DNA of 64,000 bases from Cytophagales bacterium (lineage in GTDB: Bacteria > Bacteroidota > Bacteroidia > Cytophagales > Spirosomataceae), in NCBI GenBank assembly GCA_004292855.1, contig RDXN01000033.1, positions 124,001 through 188,000 of the forward strand. The letters run 5' to 3'. The position numbers were made by a program, and so were the translations under genes. The stretch's first letter is position 1, and each line of letters begins with the position of its first letter. The notes under the pieces are model-generated. The model searched no databases. It saw only the letters and a list, made by a program, of their open reading frames with translations, and was not told the origin of the DNA. Of the stretch, positions 34,964 through 41,788 are shown piece by piece.

Positions 34964-35587
34964 TCAGCTACCCCGCTCCGACCGGGCCATGCGTGCGCGT
35001 ATTCGGCTGAGCGACACGGGTGTGACGCCCACGTAGGAGGCCAGTAATAGTTGCGGAACCCGTTGCAGCAGGCTGGGTCGTTCGGTTAGGAGGTGCCGGT
35101 AGCGTTCTTCGGGCGTTTGGCGCATATAGTCGGTCAGGCGACGCAGCACACCAGCGAGATACTGACTCATAAACTCCCGGCCCAGCCGTTCCAGGCGTGG
35201 GTGTTGTTCGTAGGCCGTCAGCAGGTCGGCATACCGCACGATCAGCAGTTGGCAGGGTTCGAGAGCCTGTACATACTGACTGGCGGGGCGGTCGAGCAGC
35301 AGGCTTTCATAATCGCCCACGATGCCGTATTCTTCCACAAAATCGAGCGATATATCGTCGCCATCGGAACGGAGGGCGTAGTAGCGTACCAGTCCGTTGA
35401 GCAAAAAGGCCAGGTTGGGGGCGTGTTCACCTGCCCGCACGAAAAACTCGCCACGCGGCAGCGTCTCCATTCGAAACAGGTTGATAAGCGCGAGCTTTTC
35501 CTCGTCCGAAAGCGGGGTAGCTCCATGGGGAATGTTTAGCAGCCGATGATACGCAGCACGAAGCGAGTCGAATAGGTCTTGTTGCAT
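34964..35587 (-). CDS. Crp/Fnr family transcriptional regulator
   Basis: 207 residues from the Met at 35587 (MQQDLFDSLRAAYHRLL). The cyclic-nucleotide-binding-like beta roll covers about 40-145 (LPRGEFFVRAGEHAPNLAFL, LDFVEEYGIVGDYESLLL). The C-terminal winged helix is compact, with recognition region LLASYVGVTPVSLSRIRARM. This is the Bacteroidota-type Crp that lacks the classical cAMP-binding Arg-Ser pair. Ligand unknown. It lies just downstream of the desaturase gene's start and divergent from the AraC gene, so it may regulate either. Confidence 0.86.
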   Translation of the reverse strand: MQQDLFDSLRAAYHRLLNIPHGATPLSDEEKLALINLFRMETLPRGEFFVRAGEHAPNLAFLLNGLVRYYALRSDGDDISLDFVEEYGIVGDYESLLLDRPASQYVQALEPCQLLIVRYADLLTAYEQHPRLERLGREFMSQYLAGVLRRLTDYMRQTPEERYRHLLTERPSLLQRVPQLLLASYVGVTPVSLSRIRARMARSERGS

Positions 35588-35728
35588 GGGATTGGGTGGG
35601 CCAACGACATTCATACCATTATGCCACCGCGAATTTCGTCTTTTCAACTAAAACGCCTGCTCTCTTGAATCCTACCTCAACCGCCCCGGTCATGGTCACG
35701 GGCGTTGGTGTTGTAACGATGTTGTGAA

Positions 35729-36865
35729 ATGCTTCTCCGATCCTTTATTATCACCGGGTTTATACAGGGTTTTTTCCTGATTTTGTTGCTAAAGTCGAAG
35801 GGGAAAAACTCCGTCTCCGATACGCTGTTGATGGTTTGGCTGGCCCTCGTTTCGGGTCAGCTCCTATTTTATTACGATAACCTGTCGGCGGTGCCGCTTG
35901 CGCCCAAGCCCCTTCAACTGATGGGGTTTGCTATGCCGCTCCTGAGTTCGTCGGTGTTGTATTTTTATATCCACTCGTTTTCGTTCCGCACACAATCGCG
36001 CTGGTCTGCCCACTGGGGCCATTTGCTGCCTTACTTGCTCTATTGCCTTGTTGGGTTTTGGTTCTCGTTCAGTAGTGTCGGGGGAATCTCGTTTCAGTAT
36101 GGGCTACCTATGTTCGGGGCAGACGTTCCGCGCGGGCTACAATTTGCCCTGCCTGTTCCGTTGGCACTAATCCCTGGCTTTTACACCTTCCTGGGGTTGC
36201 GCGTGTTGATCGACTACCAACGGCAACTGCCCGAAAACTATTCGTATACTGAACGAATCAACCTCAACTGGCTCAAGTGGGTGGTTTTGTCGTTACTGAT
36301 CCTGTTTGTCTCGCTGTTTCTGCTCATCCGATTTGGGGTCAATTTCGGTTACGTCACTAAAGAGGACGTGTTTGCCCTTGTGGGGAGCGTTCTGGCGTTT
36401 TACGTTTTCTTCATTGGTTTTTTCGGACTGAAACAGACCACCTTTTTTACGGACATCCCCGTTACTCCCAACCCCGAAAGCCCGCCCGATGCCAAAGCCA
36501 CCTACAAAAACTCGGGCTTGAGCCAGGAAACGGTCGACGATCTGTTTGAGAAACTGATTCGGCACATGGCCGCGCACAAACCGTATCTGGACGAAAACTT
36601 GAGCTTGTCAACCCTCGCCCAGCAGTTGGACCTGACTACCAATCAGCTCTCGCAGGTGATAAACCAGAAGACAGCGTCCAACTTTTTCAACTTTATCAAC
36701 AATTACCGGGTTGAGGCTGTCAAAAAGAAATTGAAGGACCCGGCCTACGCACATTATTCGATCCTGGCGATTGGCTACGAGTGCGGTTTCCAATCGAAAT
36801 CGTCTTTCAACAAGGTGTTCAAGCAACTGGTGGGAAAAACGCCCCTGGCGTATCAAAAATCCTGA
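35729..36865 (+). CDS. AraC family regulator with N-terminal membrane domain
   Basis: 378 residues. The first 235 residues form about seven TM helices (LLRSFIITGFIQGFFLILLL, FAMPLLSSSVLYFYIHSFSF, WVVLSLLILFVSLFLLI, VFALVGSVLAFYVFFIGFF). The C-terminal AraC-type double HTH runs from about 275: LSLSTLAQQLDLTTNQLSQV and ILAIGYECGFQSKSSFNKVF, then GKTPLAYQ. Membrane-embedded AraC regulators of this kind probably sense an envelope signal directly. It is followed by the CPBP, membrane and Nramp genes on the same strand, which it may control. Confidence 0.88.
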   Translation: MLLRSFIITGFIQGFFLILLLKSKGKNSVSDTLLMVWLALVSGQLLFYYDNLSAVPLAPKPLQLMGFAMPLLSSSVLYFYIHSFSFRTQSRWSAHWGHLLPYLLYCLVGFWFSFSSVGGISFQYGLPMFGADVPRGLQFALPVPLALIPGFYTFLGLRVLIDYQRQLPENYSYTERINLNWLKWVVLSLLILFVSLFLLIRFGVNFGYVTKEDVFALVGSVLAFYVFFIGFFGLKQTTFFTDIPVTPNPESPPDAKATYKNSGLSQETVDDLFEKLIRHMAAHKPYLDENLSLSTLAQQLDLTTNQLSQVINQKTASNFFNFINNYRVEAVKKKLKDPAYAHYSILAIGYECGFQSKSSFNKVFKQLVGKTPLAYQKS

Positions 36866-36961
36866 AAACAGCTCCAATTACAGGTCTCTCCCTACCTTTC
36901 GGGGCTTTTTAGGCTGTTCAAGCCTTGTCCTTTGTGGTTCAACTAAACTGATTGAATTACT

Positions 36962-37717
36962 ATGGAAACAGAGCTACGACCGTATTGGAGCCGATTGTTT
37001 GCGTTCGACTGGCCGTTCGGACTTTTCCTACTACTGGCCGTTTGTGTACCCCGCTTTGGGCTGGTGCTGGACGCCAACGTTACAGGGAATTATGAATTGA
37101 TCGGGCTGATTATGGTTCTGTCGGCTCTCGTTCCTTTCGTTTTTCTGAGTAACTACGGACGAGAACAGATCGGGCTTGTTAAACCTCAAAACTACCGATG
37201 GTTTGTTGCTGCTTTTATCACGGGACTGATCAGCAGTCTCTTACTCTACCTTGTGGGTGAATGGATGTACGGTAACTCGTACGAAAACTGGTATCGATAC
37301 ATCGGGAAATCATATAACATTCCAAACGGTGTAAATCCTGAACGTAGAGCCACCTTATTCGGCATTACGGCAGTAACGGGGATGATCTTTAGCCCAGTCG
37401 GGGAGGAGTTCTTTTTTAGAGGAATCGTTCATGCCAGCGTTGAAAAGACATTGAGATCAATAAGAGCTTCGTTGGTCGATAGTGCGGCCTTTGCACTCAC
37501 ACATATCGCCCATTTCGGGTTGGTGTTTGTCGATAATCAATGGATCTTTCTGGGACCACCCACTCTAATCTGGGTATCCGCCATGTTTCTGCTCAGTAGG
37601 CTATTTCTGTTCTTTAAGAAACGCTCAGGATCAATTTGGGGAGCGGTTGTTTGCCATGCTGCTTTCAATTTGGGCATGACATACTACATTTTTTACCCAA
37701 CATACAGCCAGAACTAA
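36962..37717 (+). CDS. CPBP family intramembrane metalloprotease
   Basis: 251 residues, seven to eight TM helices. The CPBP/Abi (Rce1-like) motifs are present: EE-x3-R in PVGEEFFFRGIVH, His in FALTHIAHFG, and a C-terminal His in VVCHAAFN. Family members process prenylated proteins in eukaryotes; in bacteria they cleave membrane anti-sigma factors or mature or give immunity to peptides. The start is the ATG at 36962. Stop TAA shares a base with the ATG of the next gene, so the pair is translationally coupled. Confidence 0.86.
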   Translation: METELRPYWSRLFAFDWPFGLFLLLAVCVPRFGLVLDANVTGNYELIGLIMVLSALVPFVFLSNYGREQIGLVKPQNYRWFVAAFITGLISSLLLYLVGEWMYGNSYENWYRYIGKSYNIPNGVNPERRATLFGITAVTGMIFSPVGEEFFFRGIVHASVEKTLRSIRASLVDSAAFALTHIAHFGLVFVDNQWIFLGPPTLIWVSAMFLLSRLFLFFKKRSGSIWGAVVCHAAFNLGMTYYIFYPTYSQN

Positions 37718-38412
37718 TGGAAACATTACATAAACTAAACATCCTGACCCACATTGTATGCGGGTCTGCTGCTCTTCTGCTTGGTCTTGTTGCGCTGGTC
37801 GTCAACAAAGGAAAGCGGGTTCATAAACGGGTGGGTAACGTTTTTCTGGTATGCTTAGCGGTTGTTATCCTGACCGGCTTATTCGGTGTTTTCGTGTTCC
37901 GACGAAATGCATTTTTGCTGGTTATCACGGCTCTGAGTGGCTACTACGGCTTTTCGGGATACCGAATTCTGCAAACGAAATCGAATCAGCCGCAACTGCT
38001 CGATGTGGTTATAGCTCTCGCGTCGTTAGGTACGGTTTTCTATTTCGTACTCTACATGAGCGAGATTGGCTTGATTTGGGCACCTGTTATTATTTATAGC
38101 ACTGTCGGCGCACTCCTGGCGATTATCGCTTATGATTTACTTCGCTATTTTATACCCAAAGCATCGTACCGACGCATGTGGCTTTATGAACACATCTACA
38201 AAATGATCGGCGCATTCACGGCCTTGTTAGCTGCCTTTTCGGGTACTGTCTTCAACGCGTATCATCCTTACAGTCAGATTTTGCCTTCCGCAATTGGCGT
38301 TTCCCTGCAAGTCGGATTCATCCTGTATTATGTGAGAAAACAGAAGCGGGCAAGTGGCAACGTTAAGCTACCGGGCGTTTCGGCTTTTGCCAATAAACCC
38401 CTAACGCCTTGA
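37717..38412 (+). CDS. Polytopic membrane protein (DUF2306-like)
   Basis: 231 residues from the ATG at 37717 (METLHKLNILTHIVCGSAAL), chosen because it overlaps the CPBP stop (TAATG). Six to seven TM helices. His residues at helix ends (HIVCG, KRVHKRVGNVF, YEHIYKMIGAF) follow the pattern of DUF2306/YozB-like membrane proteins, some of which look haem-binding. No catalytic motif is recognised. Its stop overlaps the TTG start of the Nramp-like gene. Confidence 0.75.
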   Translation: METLHKLNILTHIVCGSAALLLGLVALVVNKGKRVHKRVGNVFLVCLAVVILTGLFGVFVFRRNAFLLVITALSGYYGFSGYRILQTKSNQPQLLDVVIALASLGTVFYFVLYMSEIGLIWAPVIIYSTVGALLAIIAYDLLRYFIPKASYRRMWLYEHIYKMIGAFTALLAAFSGTVFNAYHPYSQILPSAIGVSLQVGFILYYVRKQKRASGNVKLPGVSAFANKPLTP

Positions 38413-39791
38413 ACCTTACACCAGCCCCGGCCAGCACCCCCACCGACCCCTACGTGCTCTCGCCCGACCGCATACGGGATGCCCCGACTACCCTACGCGA
38501 GTCGCTAAAACATCTTGGCCCCGGCTTCATCATGTCGGCGGCCATTGTTGGCTCCGGTGAGTTGATTGCCACCACCGCGCTGGGAGCGAAGGCCGGTTTC
38601 GTCACGTTTTGGGTGATTCTGGTAAGCTGCTTTGTGAAAGTGGCCCTGCAACTGGAATTTGGGAAAAACGCTATCTACACGGGCCTGCCCACCATGCAGT
38701 CGCTGAACCGGTTGCCGGGTCCGCGCTTTGGTCCACGCCGAACCAACTGGTCAATCTGGCTGTGGCTGAGTCTGCAAACGCTGAAGGTGTTGCAGGTGGG
38801 CGGCATTGTGGGGGGCGTCGCGCTCGTGCTGAACATGGCGTGGCCGGTGTTGCCGGTTTGGGCGTGGGCGGTGGGGGCGGCCCTGTCGGCGGCATTGCTC
38901 ATTGCCGCCGGGCACTACGGTTGGGTGGAGCGGGGTTCGCTGATCATGATCCTGCTATTTACAGGCCTGATTCTGTTGTCGCTGGTCTTGTTGCAGCAAA
39001 CGCCCTTCGCCATTAGCGGGGCTAACCTGGCCGAGGGTTTAACGTTCTCGTTGCCCCCCGAAACCGTCGGTATTGCTATGGGAGCCTTCGGCATCACGGG
39101 CGTTGGGGGCGACGAAATTATGTACTACAACTACTGGTGTATCGAAAAAGGCTACGCGGCCTACGCCGGACCCAACGACAACACGCCCGAATGGGCTACC
39201 CGCGCCCGTGGCTGGATTCGCGTGATGACCTTCGACGCGCTTTGTTCCATGCTCGTATATACCACCGTTACCGCAGCTTTTTATTTGTTGGGGGCCTCGC
39301 TGCTTCACGCACAGGGGCAGGTGCCCGAAGGATACGCGATGGTCGAAACGCTGTCGCGGTTATTCACGGCCACGCTGGGACCGGGGGCGCAGGTAGCGTT
39401 TTTGATCGGGGCGTTTTTCGTATTGTACTCCACCCTATTCACGGCCACGGCAAGTTGGGCGCGGATCTTCGCCGACGCGTTCGGGCAGTTGGGTTGGCTG
39501 AACGTGAGCACTCAGTCGGGGCGGGAACGGGCCGTTGCAGGGCTGTCGTGGGCGTTTCCGGCTCTTTGGTGCGTGCTGTATCTGTTCATCAAACTGCCCG
39601 TGCTGATGATCCTGCTCGGTGGGATAGCCACCTCAGTACTGTTGCTCGTGGTGGTGTGGGCCGCATTGCAGTTCCGGTATCGCCAGTTGCCCGGCAACCT
39701 GCGCCCTTCGCGTGCTTACGACATCTGGCTCTGGCTAAGCGTGTTGGCCATTTTGGGTGTCAGCGTGTACGGGCTTTGGCAGGTGCTGTAG
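38409..39791 (+). CDS. Nramp-related transporter with non-canonical metal-site motifs
   Basis: 460 residues, eleven predicted TM helices. The start is a TTG at 38409 overlapping the upstream TGA; the first ATG would delete TM1, so the TTG is preferred. TM1 reads GPGFIMSAAIVGSGELIATT: the GPGF entry is Nramp-like but the metal-binding DPGN is replaced by GSGE. TM6 reads GAFGITGVGGDEIMYYNYW instead of the MPH motif. The family fold is clear (LeuT-like), yet both Mn/Fe-coordinating sites differ, so the substrate may not be a transition metal. It ends a coupled operon, and overlaps the convergent mini-plug gene by 32 bp. Confidence 0.82.
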   Translation: MNLTPAPASTPTDPYVLSPDRIRDAPTTLRESLKHLGPGFIMSAAIVGSGELIATTALGAKAGFVTFWVILVSCFVKVALQLEFGKNAIYTGLPTMQSLNRLPGPRFGPRRTNWSIWLWLSLQTLKVLQVGGIVGGVALVLNMAWPVLPVWAWAVGAALSAALLIAAGHYGWVERGSLIMILLFTGLILLSLVLLQQTPFAISGANLAEGLTFSLPPETVGIAMGAFGITGVGGDEIMYYNYWCIEKGYAAYAGPNDNTPEWATRARGWIRVMTFDALCSMLVYTTVTAAFYLLGASLLHAQGQVPEGYAMVETLSRLFTATLGPGAQVAFLIGAFFVLYSTLFTATASWARIFADAFGQLGWLNVSTQSGRERAVAGLSWAFPALWCVLYLFIKLPVLMILLGGIATSVLLLVVVWAALQFRYRQLPGNLRPSRAYDIWLWLSVLAILGVSVYGLWQVL

Positions 39792-40095
39792 ACGTAGGTT
39801 TCGTTTCTTTCAGGTAGAGAGCTATGGCACCATTGCGCCCCTTCGGACCAAAAAGCCGCATGGCTTCGTCGTCTTTGTACACGTGGATGCTATCGATTCG
39901 GCTCGGCTCGATTTTGGCAATTTTACGAGACGAAAGAGCCTTGCCATCAACGATGTAGAGTGGAGCGTTTGCCCCCGACACGCGTGAGGGGGTGCAAATC
40001 CGAACAGGTTTTTCTGCGGGCGCGTGTTGCGCGTAAGCCGCAGTGGGAACACCGATGCTCGCAAGGAAAATAAGCCGGAGAAGAGCGCGTTTCAT
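39760..40095 (-). CDS. Small exported TonB-receptor plug-like protein
   Basis: 111 residues. Signal peptide (MKRALLRLIFLASIGVPTAA, cleavage AYA-Q). The mature part reads APLYIVDGKALSSRKIAKI, then SIHVYKDDEAMRLFGPKGRNGAI. This mimics the plug signature of SusC proteins (PLYIIDG ... IETLTVLKDAEATAIYGSRG), here without any barrel. Stand-alone plug-like proteins are seen in Bacteroidota but have no settled function. It lies 99 bp downstream of susD on the same strand, beyond a strong terminator, and overlaps the Nramp-like gene tail. Confidence 0.78.
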   Translation of the reverse strand: MKRALLRLIFLASIGVPTAAYAQHAPAEKPVRICTPSRVSGANAPLYIVDGKALSSRKIAKIEPSRIDSIHVYKDDEAMRLFGPKGRNGAIALYLKETKPTSTAPAKARTR

Positions 40096-40130
40096 TTGGC
40101 TAATATAAACTTTTTCTTTTGCCTTTTCCC

Positions 40131-40168
40131 AAAAACAGCAAACCGGACCCTCTCAGGTCCGGTTTGCT
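40131..40168 (-). terminator. Strong terminator downstream of susD
   Basis: agcaaaccggacc (40137-40149) and ggtccggtttgct (40156-40168) are exact complements around a 6-base loop. On the minus strand the stem is followed by gtttttgg. Confidence 0.85.
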
Positions 40169-40193
40169 CTATTCTAAACATTTAAGCGTCAAA

Positions 40194-41615
40194 TCAATAC
40201 CCCTCGTTCTGCGCGATGCCGGGGTTGGCTAGCCGCTCGTTTTGCGGGATTGGCCAGGCCCAGCTACGGCTGTTGGCGGGCAGCGTACACACCACACCGG
40301 CGCGGCAGCTTACGCGGTTCACGATGCGGGTCGTGCGCTTGAGGTCGAACCAGCGGTGGCCTTCGAGCCAGAGTTCTTTCCGGCGTTCGGTTGCGATGGC
40401 GTCGGTCAGGGCTGCTCCTGTTTCGGTGCCGGGCACATAGGCAGCAATCCGAGCGGCCCGGAGCGTGTTCAGGTCGGCGAGGGCATCGGCAGCGCGGTTG
40501 CTCAGGGCGCGAGCCTCGGCGCGGATCAGGTACAACTCACCCGTGCGGAAAGCCTTGAAGTTCACCGCACCGTCGCGGGCGGCTGCTTTACCCTGATACT
40601 TTGTGGCTACCGTGCGGGCGGCCCGGTTCACGGCTCCCGGCACACTCGCACCGGGTGTGAAATACGAGGTGTACCGTACATCGTTCGTCTTGTCGTATAA
40701 GGCCAACAAATCTGCCGATGGATCGAACTGGGCGCGGTTGGTGGCTGGTGACCAAACGTCGAGGGCGGGGCCACCTTCGCCGGGGTTGAACTGCACAGAG
40801 AACAACACCTCGTCGGCGTTGGCGTCGGTCCAGATACCGGGGAAGTTCGCGCGGGTTGCCAGCGGGCGGGCCGCTATAGCTGCCGTAGCAAACGTAATGG
40901 CGCGGTCATACTCCTTTGAATAGAGCGACACGCGGGCCAGAATCGCGTTCACCGTAGCCGCGTCGATCCGGCTCCGGCGCGTGGCCGTGTTGATAGCCGC
41001 GTCGACGTCGTTCAACAGGGGCAGAGCAGCTTCCAGGTCTTTAATGATCTGATCGTACGACTGTTGCACCGTAGCACGCGTAGGCAACTCAATGGCCGAA
41101 CTCATCTTGAGGGCGATACCCGGCGTTGCTGAGGTCCGGTCGAAGTTAGGTGCGTAGAAACGCAGGAGGTTGAAGTGCATCAACCCGCGAATGGCTAACG
41201 CTTGCCCTTTGATCCGGTTGGCTTTCTTCGGGGCCGAGGCCTCGTAGGTGCCGATATTCTCCAAAATCAGGTTGCAATCGTTAATCATCAGGTAGTTAAA
41301 CCGCCATACCTCGGCCACCCGGATTTGGTCGGCGGCATACGTCCAGTCGGTCACGGCCTTGTAATTCACCAGCGACTCGGTGGTTTCGAGCATGTTGTCG
41401 GACATCATATCGGCGGCAACCGACGTGAAAAGGCCGTACGAATACAAATCGCGCATCGACGCGTAGGTGCCGTTCAGCACCGGCTCAAAATCGTCGAGCT
41501 TGCCAAACACATTCGCGCTACTGAGCGAGTGTGTTGGAACTAGGTCAATACTATCGCTGCATGAGGAGGCCGTTAAAAGGCTTCCACAAATCAGCAGGGC
41601 ATATATTTTTTTCAT
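40194..41615 (-). CDS. SusD/RagB family nutrient-binding lipoprotein
   Basis: 473 residues. Lipoprotein signal (MKKIYALLICGSLLTASSCS, Cys19). SusD helical superhelix with TPR-like segments; typical SusD_N start NVFGKLDDFEPVLNGTYASM, middle AIRGLMHFNLLRFYAPNF, C-terminal ELYLIRAEARALSNRAADAL and RRKELWLEGHRWFDLKRT ending WPIPQNE. It forms the extracellular lid over the SusC channel and captures the substrate glycan or peptide. Encoded after susC, with a large inverted repeat between them. The substrate cannot be told, since no glycoside hydrolase, peptidase, sigma or anti-sigma gene is adjacent. Confidence 0.94.
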   Translation of the reverse strand: MKKIYALLICGSLLTASSCSDSIDLVPTHSLSSANVFGKLDDFEPVLNGTYASMRDLYSYGLFTSVAADMMSDNMLETTESLVNYKAVTDWTYAADQIRVAEVWRFNYLMINDCNLILENIGTYEASAPKKANRIKGQALAIRGLMHFNLLRFYAPNFDRTSATPGIALKMSSAIELPTRATVQQSYDQIIKDLEAALPLLNDVDAAINTATRRSRIDAATVNAILARVSLYSKEYDRAITFATAAIAARPLATRANFPGIWTDANADEVLFSVQFNPGEGGPALDVWSPATNRAQFDPSADLLALYDKTNDVRYTSYFTPGASVPGAVNRAARTVATKYQGKAAARDGAVNFKAFRTGELYLIRAEARALSNRAADALADLNTLRAARIAAYVPGTETGAALTDAIATERRKELWLEGHRWFDLKRTTRIVNRVSCRAGVVCTLPANSRSWAWPIPQNERLANPGIAQNEGY

Positions 41616-41640
41616 GTTGTTTTTTCTTTGAAGTGATCGA

Positions 41641-41783
41641 CCTCACCCCCTGCCCCTCTCCTTGCGAAGGAGAGGGGAGGCTTAACAGGCCAGTTTGTTT
41701 TTGTTCAGTTTATCATTAACAAAAACAAATCAGACGTGGACGTCTCCCCTCTCCTTCGCAAGGAGAGGGGGTAGGGGGTGAGG
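41641..41783. repeat. 40-bp inverted repeat between susC and susD
   Basis: Arms 41641-41679 and 41744-41783 (cctcaccccctgcccctctc ...) are complementary with two differences, and each contains the inner palindrome ctctccttgcgaaggagag. The centre is 64 bases. In the susCD transcript it could fold into a long hairpin and set different susC and susD levels. Confidence 0.9.
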
Positions 41784-41788
41784 TTGAA

